Shown in pieces: positions 1-6,787 of a DNA stretch of 9,555 bases. Position 1 is the stretch's first letter; every line of letters starts with the position of its first letter. This DNA is from an uncultured Porphyromonadaceae bacterium (GTDB lineage Bacteria > Bacteroidota > Bacteroidia > Bacteroidales > Muribaculaceae): assembly GCA_947176285.1 (NCBI GenBank), contig CAMWQF010000092.1, forward strand, positions 1 to 9,555, read 5' to 3'. The notes below the pieces were generated by a model. The model had not been told where the DNA came from. It searched no databases and saw only the letters and a list, made by a program, of their open reading frames with translations. A program made the translations under genes and the position numbers.

Positions 1-2
1 AT

Positions 3-473
3 CGCAACTGTGATGCTGTTGTCGTCGATACTCGCTATAATGGCGGTGGTTGGCTCCACAACGACCTTGCAATCCTTCTTAATGGTAAGGAATATGCTCG
101 CTATACACCCCGCGGACAGTATATTGGTAGTGAGCCATGGGCGCAATGGACAAAACCTTCTGCCATGCTTGTCAATGAATGCAATTATAGTGATGCGTCC
201 GGCACTCCTTATGTATTCCAGACTCTTGGAATAGGGGATGTGGTAGGTGCACCGATTCCGGGCACTATGACAGCAGTATGGTGGGAGACTCAGATAGATC
301 CAAGTCTGGTCTTTGGAATCCCACAGGTTACAAATTTGTCGGTAGATGGCAAACCTCTTGAAAACACTCAATTGAACCCCGACGTCATAATCTATAATGC
401 TCCAGCTGATGTTGAAGCAGGACATGATGCTCAGCTTGAAGGAGCCGTTAAGCATCTTCTGAATTCAAAATGA
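3..473 (+). CDS. C-terminal part of a tricorn-like S41 family serine protease (5' end outside window)
   Basis: The frame is open from the window edge and gives 156 residues before the TGA stop. It carries the hallmarks of the S41 tricorn-type catalytic core: VVVDTRYNGGGW (residues 6-17 of the fragment), then NECNYSDASG, in which Ser63 is the expected nucleophile. Downstream is PLENTQLNPDV, which resembles the tricorn VENxxxxPD segment holding the catalytic Glu (here Glu120). GAPIPGTM and AVWWE are also typical of the family. The N-terminal beta-propeller and PDZ parts expected for a full tricorn protein lie outside the window. There is no T9SS C-terminal sorting domain at its end, so this protein is not an obvious cargo of the secretion genes downstream. 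Family assignment is firm; substrate and location cannot be judged from the fragment. Confidence 0.88.
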   Translation, partial: RNCDAVVVDTRYNGGGWLHNDLAILLNGKEYARYTPRGQYIGSEPWAQWTKPSAMLVNECNYSDASGTPYVFQTLGIGDVVGAPIPGTMTAVWWETQIDPSLVFGIPQVTNLSVDGKPLENTQLNPDVIIYNAPADVEAGHDAQLEGAVKHLLNSK

Positions 474-516
474 TAGTATTTTAGGTATTCCAACACGTAC
501 GAACTATTCCATAATA

Positions 517-548
517 AAAGAGCGGAGGCCGGTCGGCTTCCGCTCTTT
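517..548. terminator. Bidirectional rho-independent-type hairpin between convergent genes
   Basis: Two 14-base arms (517-530 and 535-548) pair around the 4-base loop GGTC. Read on the + strand all 14 pairs form, one of them G-U; on the - strand that pair becomes an A-C mismatch. The outer ends are AAA/TTT, so a short U run ends the stem in both directions. The hairpin lies 44 bases after the protease stop and 19 bases beyond the kdgA stop, where a shared terminator for two converging transcripts is expected. Confidence 0.8.
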
Positions 549-566
549 CAATATTGATTAAATAAT

Positions 567-1232
567 TTATTTTAATTTGGCTATAATGTCGAGGGCTTCA
601 CGGCATTTGTCTGTGACATACTGCCAGTCGCATGCAGCCACTTTGTCTTTCGGGAAGAGTTTAGATCCCATTCCAACACAATATACTCCTGCTGCAAACC
701 AGCTCTTGAGGTTTTCTTCTGTTGGTTCAACACCACCGGTCACCATAAGTTTTGACCATGGCATCGGAGCGAGAAGTCCTTTTACAAATTTAGGACCAAG
801 TACATCGCCAGGGAACACCTTGCAAAGATCGCAACCTAACTCTTGAGCGAACCCTATCTCAGATACAGTTCCACATCCGGGAGTGTAGGGAACGAGGCGA
901 CGGTTGCAGACCTTGGCTACTTCCGGATTGAAGAGAGGCCCAACCACGAAACAAGCTCCTTGCTGAATATAAAGCGAAGCAGCTGCCGGCTCTACGATGG
1001 ATCCAACTCCTAATGCCATTTCCGGGCATTCCTTGGCAGCAAATTTAATCACCTCTGCAAAAATCTCATGTGCGAAATCACCACGGTTGGTGAATTCAAA
1101 TGCGCGGACTCCGCCGTCGTAGCAAGCCTTAACAACAGCCTTTGCTACCTCGGCATCCTTGTGATAGAACACCGGCACCATGGGTGCTTCCGCCATTTTT
1201 GCAAGCACCTGCTGCTTATCAAATTTTGCCAT
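567..1232 (-). CDS. kdgA: KDPG/KHG aldolase (2-dehydro-3-deoxy-6-phosphogluconate aldolase)
   Basis: A class I aldolase of 221 residues, close to the usual length. It cleaves 2-keto-3-deoxy-6-phosphogluconate to pyruvate and glyceraldehyde-3-phosphate in the cytoplasm. The family landmarks are visible. GGVRAFEFTNR holds the catalytic Glu46 and phosphate/carboxylate-binding Arg50. GVGSIVEPAAA (75-85) matches the GAGTVLNPxxx strand of E. coli Eda. VPYTPGC (114-120) follows, and CKVFPGD holds the Schiff-base Lys138. The end has VTGGVEPTEENL (164-175) and a GVYCVGMGSKLF phosphate-binding segment (182-193). It follows kdgK on the same strand after a 35-base gap, so the two are probably co-transcribed and supply consecutive steps. 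The ATG at 1232 is preceded by an A-rich run and no Shine-Dalgarno sequence, normal for Bacteroidetes. The product may also act on 4-hydroxy-2-oxoglutarate, as Eda enzymes do. Confidence 0.93.
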   Translation of the reverse strand: MAKFDKQQVLAKMAEAPMVPVFYHKDAEVAKAVVKACYDGGVRAFEFTNRGDFAHEIFAEVIKFAAKECPEMALGVGSIVEPAAASLYIQQGACFVVGPLFNPEVAKVCNRRLVPYTPGCGTVSEIGFAQELGCDLCKVFPGDVLGPKFVKGLLAPMPWSKLMVTGGVEPTEENLKSWFAAGVYCVGMGSKLFPKDKVAACDWQYVTDKCREALDIIAKLK

Positions 1233-1267
1233 TTTTTTTTCGTTTGAAAAATTACGTTTTTTTGTGT

Positions 1268-2290
1268 TTAACGTTGAACTCGGCCGTTTGCGCTGCCTCC
1301 GGCAAGGGCTTCCACTTCGGCGATAGTCACGAGGTTGAAGTCTCCGTTGATAGTCTGCTTCAGGGCTGATGCCGCAACTGCAAATTCGAGTGCTTCTCCT
1401 TGGGTCTCTTTATTGAGAAGTCCATAGATAAGACCACCAGAGAAAGAGTCGCCACCACCAACGCGGTCTACGATCGGGTTGATGTCGTAGCGTTTTGACT
1501 CATAGAATTCCTTGCCGTTGTAGATCATTGCTTTCCAGCCGTTGTGGGTTGCTGAGTAAGATTCGCGAAGAGTAGACACTACATACTTGAATCCAAATTC
1601 TTCAGCCATGGCCTTGAAAATTCCTTTGTATCCTTCAGCCGATGTCTCTCCTGCTTCAACATCTGCATCAGGCTTGAAGCCAAGGCAGAGTTCTGCATCT
1701 TCCTCATTGCCTATACAAACGTCTACATACTTCATAAGCGGTCGCATGATCGACTGAGCTTTTTCGCTTGTCCAAAGTTTTTTGCGGAAATTAAGGTCGA
1801 CAGACACTGTTACTCCGTGGCGCTTGGCAGCTTCACAAGCGAGACGAGTGAGCTCGGCTGCTTTGTCGCTGATCGCAGGGGTGATACCGCTCCAGTGGAA
1901 CCAGTCGGCTCCCTTCATGATTTCATCGAAATCAAAATCCGCTGGGTCTGCTTCTGATATCGCTGAGTGTGCGCGGTCGTAGATCACTTTTGAGGGGCGC
2001 ATGGAAGCACCGGTCTCGCAATAGTAGATACCTACGCGGTCACCGCCACGAGCGATATACTGAGTGTCAACGCCATAGCGACGTAGTGCATTGACAGCAG
2101 CCTGTCCGATCTCATGTGTAGGCAGTTTCGTTACAAACTTTGCGTCCATTCCATAGTTGGCGCAACTTACAGCGACATTTGCTTCGCCGCCACCCCAGAT
2201 GACTTCGAAGTTGTCGCACTGAACAAATCGCCGAAAACCTTCCGGCGAAAGACGGAGCATTATTTCTCCAAGGGTTATTACACGTTTCAT
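1268..2290 (-). CDS. kdgK: 2-dehydro-3-deoxygluconokinase (PfkB family sugar kinase)
   Basis: A 340-residue ribokinase/PfkB-family kinase that phosphorylates KDG at C6 with ATP. Residues 33-40 (GGGEANVA) form the N-terminal substrate-binding signature. DLNFRKKLW (165-173) is typical of KDG kinases. DRVGGGDSFSGGLIYG (275-290) is PfkB signature 2, with the catalytic base Asp281 and the anion hole GGGD. Specificity for KDG rather than another sugar is inferred from the overall resemblance to Bacteroidales KDG kinases and from the adjacent KDPG aldolase; the two enzymes form a closed two-step pathway. The chosen start gives the conserved opening VITLGEIMLRLSPEG; starting at Met11 would remove the first beta strand. 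The gene is first in its operon, and the possible control elements are in the region just upstream (2293-2316). Confidence 0.92.
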   Translation of the reverse strand: MKRVITLGEIMLRLSPEGFRRFVQCDNFEVIWGGGEANVAVSCANYGMDAKFVTKLPTHEIGQAAVNALRRYGVDTQYIARGGDRVGIYYCETGASMRPSKVIYDRAHSAISEADPADFDFDEIMKGADWFHWSGITPAISDKAAELTRLACEAAKRHGVTVSVDLNFRKKLWTSEKAQSIMRPLMKYVDVCIGNEEDAELCLGFKPDADVEAGETSAEGYKGIFKAMAEEFGFKYVVSTLRESYSATHNGWKAMIYNGKEFYESKRYDINPIVDRVGGGDSFSGGLIYGLLNKETQGEALEFAVAASALKQTINGDFNLVTIAEVEALAGGSANGRVQR

Positions 2291-2292
2291 AC

Positions 2293-2316
2293 TGCAAATT
2301 TAATCATTTATTTGCA
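2293..2316 (-). promoter_or_regulatory. Putative kdgK promoter -7 box with overlapping inverted repeat (candidate operator)
   Basis: On the - strand TAAATTTG (2295-2302) matches the Bacteroides -7 consensus TAnnTTTG exactly. The -33 element is poor: the best candidate is TTTA about 21 bases upstream. The box ends only 4 bases before the kdgK ATG, so a transcript from it would have almost no leader. The same place holds a perfect 7-base inverted repeat, TGCAAAT (2293-2299) and ATTTGCA (2310-2316), with a 10-base spacer. A repressor bound there would cover the promoter. Both elements are short and lie in A/T-rich DNA, so chance cannot be excluded. Confidence 0.4.
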
Positions 2317-2337
2317 AACATCATAAAAATACATAAG

Positions 2338-2353
2338 AAAAAAAAATTTTTTT
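2338..2353. other. A9T7 tract in the divergent kdgK-porT intergenic region
   Basis: Nine A followed by seven T form a self-complementary block in the middle of the 108-base region between the divergent kdgK and porT genes. Such tracts are rigid and can bend DNA or act as upstream promoter elements; this role is inferred. I see no convincing -7/-33 pair for porT downstream of it, although a promoter for the six-gene secretion cluster should lie here. Confidence 0.45.
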
Positions 2354-2398
2354 CGTTTATTAAACATCGGTAGTCTGTTTCGACATCGTTTTTTTAAT

Positions 2399-3133
2399 AT
2401 GACACAGGTTTCTTTTTCATATAGAATATTAAGGTTTGCATTGCTGCTGGCACTTGCCGGAAGCGCGTTTAATGTGTATGCAAAATGGGGTGAGAAAGTG
2501 CCTAATCGTCAGTATGCCGATTTTAAACGATGGCATTGGGGCTTTTCTGTAGGCACTCATGTCCAAGATTTTGCTTTTACGCATTCTGGTTTTGTGTCTG
2601 AAGATGGCAGGCAATGGCAACTGGAGGTTCCCGGTTTTTCTCCGGGATTCAATGCTACGGTGTTGGGAGATCTCCGGCTGCATCGCTATTTCAATCTCCG
2701 GTTGTCGCCTGGCATGTATTTTGGTTCTAAGACTGTTGAGATGCTTGATTTTAATTCAGGCGACCGTCAAATACAGGATGTCAAGAGTGCTCTTGTTGTT
2801 ATTCCGTTAGATCTTAAAATTTCAGGCGACAGGCTGCATAACACTCGTCCTTATTTCACTTTAGGGGCAATGGGTGTGCTTGACATTTCTAAGAAGAGAT
2901 CAGATCCTATCGTGACCAAAGGTTTCGATACTATGCTTACAGTGGGACTCGGGTGCGATTTCTATCTTCCCTTCTTTAAACTTTGTCCTGAGATTAAGTT
3001 TTGTTTTGGACTCACGGATATTCTCAAGCATGATCGTCCTGATCTTGATGAGAATCCTTCTACATTGCAGATTACTCAGTCTTTGTCTAAAATCAAAAGC
3101 AACATGGTAGTTCTCTCATTCTATTTTGAATAG
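2399..3133 (+). CDS. porT: PorT family type IX secretion outer-membrane beta-barrel protein
   Basis: A 244-residue protein with a signal peptide (residues 1-28, cleavage likely after VYA) followed by alternating hydrophobic/polar strands typical of a small outer-membrane barrel. Several stretches resemble PorT/SprT as I know the family. FKRWHWGFSVGTHVQDF (42-58) matches the first strand, HFGFxxGLNxxDF. TRPYFTLGAMGVLDISKK (149-166) follows. The C-terminal part has GCDFYLPFFKLCPEIKFCFG (185-204), SLSKIKSNMVVLSFYFE (228-244) and a final aromatic residue pattern of barrel proteins. PorT is required for T9SS secretion in Porphyromonas gingivalis, but its exact job in the machine is not settled. 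Here it is the first gene of the T9SS cluster, and its last 8 bases overlap the porP frame. The assignment is from recalled family patterns; a generic outer-membrane barrel is the alternative. Confidence 0.78.
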   Translation: MTQVSFSYRILRFALLLALAGSAFNVYAKWGEKVPNRQYADFKRWHWGFSVGTHVQDFAFTHSGFVSEDGRQWQLEVPGFSPGFNATVLGDLRLHRYFNLRLSPGMYFGSKTVEMLDFNSGDRQIQDVKSALVVIPLDLKISGDRLHNTRPYFTLGAMGVLDISKKRSDPIVTKGFDTMLTVGLGCDFYLPFFKLCPEIKFCFGLTDILKHDRPDLDENPSTLQITQSLSKIKSNMVVLSFYFE

Positions 3134-4178
3134 GATAGACTTTATGATAAGATATATAATTAAATATTTCAGGATTCCAAGGCTGTTCTTGCTGATGATT
3201 GTTGGATGCACTGCGTTGTGTATGCAGTTCCCGATAGCATCATATGCTCAGTCCGACCCCCTGTATACTCAAAGTTGGGCTCTTCCATCGCTATATAATC
3301 CTGCTGCAGTAGGTTCTACGGATTATCTACGTATTAGAGGTGCTGGCCGTATGCAATGGATTGGAATTAAAAACGCACCCAAAAGTTTTACCGGGGCTGC
3401 TGATATCCCCTTCAAATTAATTGGTCGGCGTTGGGGTGGTGGCGTCAATATCACTCAGGAAGGGATTGGCTTATTTTCTAACACTTATGTAAATGGGCAA
3501 TTGAGCGGACGCCTGAAAAGACTTTTTGGTGGTGATCTTACATTGGGAATTCAAGTGGGTTATTTTGGATCAACCTTCCGCGGTTCGGATGTATACATAC
3601 CTGATGATGACGACTATCATGATTCCAACGATCCATCTATTCCTAAGCAGGATGTAGGTGGAGGCTCAGTTGACTTCGGAGTCGGACTTTTTTATTCACA
3701 TCCCAAGTTTCATATAGGCATCTCGATGCTTCATCCGGCTTCTCCTAAAGTAAAGTTGAATACTAAGGGAACAACTTCTTCTAGCGCAACTTCCGACAAT
3801 CACGAATTTGAAACTTATGTTAATAGAGTATTGTATTTGACCGCCGGAAGCAATATTCCGATTAAAAACACGTTAATAGAATTGCAACCCGATCTTATCG
3901 TAGCCTCTGATCTGAAAGATATTTCGGCAGTGTTATCGGTTAAGGGATGGTACAACAAATTCTTATTCGGAGGAATAGCGTATAGGTGGAACGATGCTGT
4001 CAGTATCAATCTTGGTGCTGAGATTAAAAATTTCATACTGGGATACTCCTACGACATTCCTACGACAAGAATATTAAAAGCATCCAGCGGTAGCCATGAA
4101 ATAATAGTCGGCTACAAGATGAAACTTGACTTTAGCGGAAAAAACCGCAACAGACATAGGAGTATACGGCTGATGTAA
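3126..4178 (+). CDS. porP: PorP/SprF family type IX secretion membrane protein
   Basis: A 350-residue outer-membrane protein of the PorP/SprF family, about the usual length. After a long signal region comes DPLYTQSWALPSLYNPAAVG (44-63) and then RGAGRMQW (71-78), matching the family opening with NPAAxG and RxQW. HEIIVGYKMKLDF (324-336) followed by a basic end (RNRHRSIRLM) matches the family C-terminus. An acidic loop (DDDDYHDSNDP, 160-170) lies between predicted strands. In P. gingivalis PorP is associated with the PorK/PorN ring and attachment of the machine to the outer membrane. The long frame begins inside the end of porT (8-base overlap); Met7 at 3144 would remove the overlap and leave a shorter n-region, and the sequence does not decide between them. 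A lipobox-like IVGC (25-28) lies within the hydrophobic segment, but ordinary cleavage after SYA (41) also fits. Confidence 0.92.
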   Translation: MNRIDFMIRYIIKYFRIPRLFLLMIVGCTALCMQFPIASYAQSDPLYTQSWALPSLYNPAAVGSTDYLRIRGAGRMQWIGIKNAPKSFTGAADIPFKLIGRRWGGGVNITQEGIGLFSNTYVNGQLSGRLKRLFGGDLTLGIQVGYFGSTFRGSDVYIPDDDDYHDSNDPSIPKQDVGGGSVDFGVGLFYSHPKFHIGISMLHPASPKVKLNTKGTTSSSATSDNHEFETYVNRVLYLTAGSNIPIKNTLIELQPDLIVASDLKDISAVLSVKGWYNKFLFGGIAYRWNDAVSINLGAEIKNFILGYSYDIPTTRILKASSGSHEIIVGYKMKLDFSGKNRNRHRSIRLM

Positions 4179-4232
4179 AAAAGATTCTGGGGAATTTATT
4201 AAAATAATGTATATATTACAACCTCTATATAA

Positions 4233-5708
4233 ATGAGAATTTCAGACATCAAAAATAACAGAACTGCATTTCGCAAGACATGTGCATTTATGGCTTGCAT
4301 GATGACTGTGTTTTTTTCGCTCGTCGGTTGTGCCTCTCTGTCTCACGGCGGTGCAGGTGGCGAAGTGACGGGTGTTGGTGGAAGCACCTATGCAGAACCT
4401 ACTCCCTACGGCATGGTGCTTGTAGACCGTGGCTCATATGCCATGGGGCCCGCAAAAGACGACTCTGTTTGGGGTATTAAAGGTAATCCTCGAGGAGTGT
4501 CGGTCGATGCATTTTGGATGGATGAGACTGAAGTCACCAATTCGAAATACAAGCAATTTGTATTTTGGGTGCGTGATTCTATCATTCGTGAGCGTCTGGC
4601 TGATCCTGCCTACGGAGGCAACGAGGCCTTTAAAATAGAGGAGGATAAGGAGGGAAATCCGATCACTCCATATCTTAATTGGAACAAGCCTATTCCTTGG
4701 CGTAATGCCAATGAAGATGAGCAGCGTGCCATTGAGAGTGTATATCGCACTAATCCTATCACCGGACAGCGTGAACTTGATCCGACGCAACTTAACTATC
4801 GGTATGAGATATTCAATCACACTGAGGCTGCCAAGCGTAAGAATCGTCTTGATGCAACTCGCCGTGATTATAATACCGATAATCCGGTCAACTATGAACT
4901 CCCTATCATCTCTAAAGACACTGCTTATCTTACGGACGAAGGAGAGATAGTACGCGAGACCGTCACTCGTCCGCTGACGGGAGATTTTGATTTCCTCAAT
5001 ACATATATTGTCAATATCTATCCCGACACAACTGCCTGGGTCAACGACTTTGATAATGCTTATAATGAACAGTACACACGTCTTTACTTCTCTAATCCGG
5101 GCTACAACAACTATCCTGTGGTAGGAGTAAGTTGGGATCAAGCAAATGCATTTGCTAATTGGCGTACTGATTATCTAAAGCGTAGCCTTGGGAAAGAGGG
5201 AATTTACATCGAACCGTATCGCTTGCCTACTGAAGCCGAATGGGAATATGCGGCGCGTGCCGGCAATTCAGAAAGTTCATTCCCCTGGAGCGAAACTCTC
5301 CCTATGGATGAGCGAGGTTGCTTCTATGCCAACTTTAAGCCGGGAGACGGAGATTATGTCAGAGACGGACATTTGATAACGTCGCCAGTAGGAACCTATA
5401 AAGCAAATGATTTCGGTCTTTTTGATATGGCTGGCAACGTAAGTGAATGGACTTCTACCGCATTTACTGAAAGTATTGATAGGCTTACAAGTGACATCAA
5501 TCCTGAATACAGATATAATGCTGCGATTGAAGATCCTTATAAGATGAAGCGCAAAATTGTACGCGGAGGTAGTTGGAAGGATGTCATGAACAACCTTCGA
5601 AGCGACCTGCGGCAATGGGAATATCAGAATGAACAGCGTTCATACATTGGTTTTCGCTGTGTGCGCTCTCAGATTGGGTTTGCTAAAGGCACCCAGAAGA
5701 AAAAATAA
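4233..5708 (+). CDS. porK: PorK/GldK type IX secretion ring lipoprotein (FGE-like fold)
   Basis: A 491-residue lipoprotein. A basic n-region and hydrophobic stretch end in the lipobox LVGC (Cys33), followed by a glycine-rich spacer. The rest is a formylglycine-generating-enzyme (SUMF1) fold: FWMDETEVTNSKYKQF (94-109), YPVVGVSWDQANAFANW (294-310), RLPTEAEWEYAARAG (330-344), FGLFDMAGNVSEW (394-406), RGGSW (444-448) and YIGFRCVR (471-478). Roughly 180 residues (about 112-290) between the first two blocks are an insertion typical of PorK/GldK. The two active-site cysteines of true FGE, which follow GGS[YW], are replaced by Asp450 and Leu455, so the domain should be structural. PorK with PorN builds the large periplasmic ring attached to the outer membrane. 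It lies 54 bases after porP and 39 before porL. Confidence 0.95.
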   Translation: MRISDIKNNRTAFRKTCAFMACMMTVFFSLVGCASLSHGGAGGEVTGVGGSTYAEPTPYGMVLVDRGSYAMGPAKDDSVWGIKGNPRGVSVDAFWMDETEVTNSKYKQFVFWVRDSIIRERLADPAYGGNEAFKIEEDKEGNPITPYLNWNKPIPWRNANEDEQRAIESVYRTNPITGQRELDPTQLNYRYEIFNHTEAAKRKNRLDATRRDYNTDNPVNYELPIISKDTAYLTDEGEIVRETVTRPLTGDFDFLNTYIVNIYPDTTAWVNDFDNAYNEQYTRLYFSNPGYNNYPVVGVSWDQANAFANWRTDYLKRSLGKEGIYIEPYRLPTEAEWEYAARAGNSESSFPWSETLPMDERGCFYANFKPGDGDYVRDGHLITSPVGTYKANDFGLFDMAGNVSEWTSTAFTESIDRLTSDINPEYRYNAAIEDPYKMKRKIVRGGSWKDVMNNLRSDLRQWEYQNEQRSYIGFRCVRSQIGFAKGTQKKK

Positions 5709-5747
5709 TTAAGGCTTCGCCAGAATTCAAACTACAAACACATTCCA

Positions 5748-6743
5748 ATGGTCAAGATACGCAAATACGCAAACTTTATCGAACGCTTCCTTCATGGAGA
5801 GAAAGGACAGCGGTTTTTCAACATCGCTTATTCTATAGGAGCTGCAGTCGTAATCTGGGGTGCCCTATTTAAAATCCTGCACCTTCCAGGCGGAAGCACA
5901 CTGCTTTGCATTGGTATGGGCACTGAGATTGCCATGTTTTTGCTTACTGCATTTGATCGCCCTCCAAAAGATTATCATTGGGAAGACGTGTTCCCGGTGC
6001 TTGACACTCATGCCCCGGAAGACCGTCCGGACCTTAGCGGACACGGTGCTGTTGTAGGTGGCGTTTCTGGCGGAGTAGTTGTGTCGGGAGGTGGTGACTT
6101 TAGTCATGCTGATCTTTCCGGTCATGCTGATCAGAATGGGTTGTCGAGTCAAGGGGGACAGTCAGGTCCGATTATTTTAGGAGGTGGCGGTAGTATGGTT
6201 CCCTCCGGTCCAAATGTTGATATTTCTGAGGAAGACACTGAAAATCTTGTCGATTCCATGAAGGAGATGGCTGAGCAGATGAAAGGTGTCACTGAGCAAA
6301 TAGCACAACTGCGTGAAACCACTGATGCTCTTAACAAAGTAAGTGAAGTGCTTCTCAATTCCTACAAAGCCATCACAGACAATTCCGAATCTGTTTCCGC
6401 TTCTTCCAATGGATATGTAGAGCGTCTTGAAGACCTTAATAGAAATATCGGTGGTCTAAACACCATTTATGAAATCCAGCTTAAGAGCATCAGTTCGCAG
6501 CTTGAGAGCATTGATCGTGTCAATCGGGGACTCAAGGATATTCGTGACATGTATGAGAAATCAGCCAATGAATCAAGCCGATACTGTGAAGAGACAGAGC
6601 GCATGAGCCGATATATGCGTCAGCTCAATAAAATATATGAAAATATGATTACAGCCATGACAATGAACATGGCAAATCCCATGGCTGCAGCACAGCAACA
6701 GAGGACCAATCCTTTCGAGCAAAACCAAAATACGGAAAACTGA
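5748..6743 (+). CDS. porL: PorL/GldL inner-membrane motor protein of the type IX secretion system
   Basis: A 331-residue protein with two transmembrane helices near residues 24-41 and 50-68. They are joined by FKILHLPGG, which is characteristic of GldL/PorL (compare FKIMHWPG). Glu60 in the second helix (GMGTEIAMFLLTAFD) sits where family members have the membrane-buried Glu essential for proton flow. Lys42 and His45 are the other conserved charged residues. In known structures five GldL/PorL subunits surround the transmembrane helices of two GldM/PorM, forming a proton-driven rotary-type motor. After the helices comes a glycine-rich linker (about 97-155), then a long predicted coiled coil (about 160-300) in the cytoplasm and a Gln/Asn-rich end. 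The linker seems unusually long and low in complexity. porM starts 44 bases downstream. Confidence 0.94.
   Translation: MVKIRKYANFIERFLHGEKGQRFFNIAYSIGAAVVIWGALFKILHLPGGSTLLCIGMGTEIAMFLLTAFDRPPKDYHWEDVFPVLDTHAPEDRPDLSGHGAVVGGVSGGVVVSGGGDFSHADLSGHADQNGLSSQGGQSGPIILGGGGSMVPSGPNVDISEEDTENLVDSMKEMAEQMKGVTEQIAQLRETTDALNKVSEVLLNSYKAITDNSESVSASSNGYVERLEDLNRNIGGLNTIYEIQLKSISSQLESIDRVNRGLKDIRDMYEKSANESSRYCEETERMSRYMRQLNKIYENMITAMTMNMANPMAAAQQQRTNPFEQNQNTEN
6103..6132 (+). repeat. Short direct repeat inside porL linker
   Basis: GTCATGCTGATC occurs at 6103-6114 and again at 6121-6132. The offset is 18 bases, exactly six codons, so gain or loss of a unit keeps the frame. The copies encode SHAD and GHAD within the Gly/His-rich linker. 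This suggests the linker grows by slippage or local duplication. Confidence 0.7.
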
Positions 6744-6787
6744 AACCACAGAACGTATAACGCAAAACGTAAATCGTACAATCCACA

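Noticed and set aside
10..234. A 74-codon + strand frame at the window start
   Set aside because: It is out of frame with the S41 protease, whose frame contains the NGGG and NYSDAS motifs; it is a shadow.
3..473. S41 protease as a T9SS cargo because it lies near the secretion genes
   Set aside because: The C-terminus ends shortly after the catalytic core with no Ig-like T9SS sorting domain, and the kdg operon on the other strand separates it from the cluster.
2355..2398. Search for a porT promoter in front of the secretion cluster
   Set aside because: The region has TAGTCTGTTTCG and a T run, but no good TAnnTTTG box with a TTTG at the right distance, so no promoter is called.
4209..4220. 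TGTA/TACA inverted repeat in the porP-porK gap as a possible operator or internal promoter
   Set aside because: The arms are only 4 bases in very A/T-rich DNA, with no -7 or -33 element nearby; this is expected by chance.
4434..5141. A 235-codon open frame on the - strand inside porK
   Set aside because: It lies entirely opposite a clearly real gene. Its product is rich in Ile, Val and Arg, shows no recognisable motif and looks like a by-product of the porK codon pattern.
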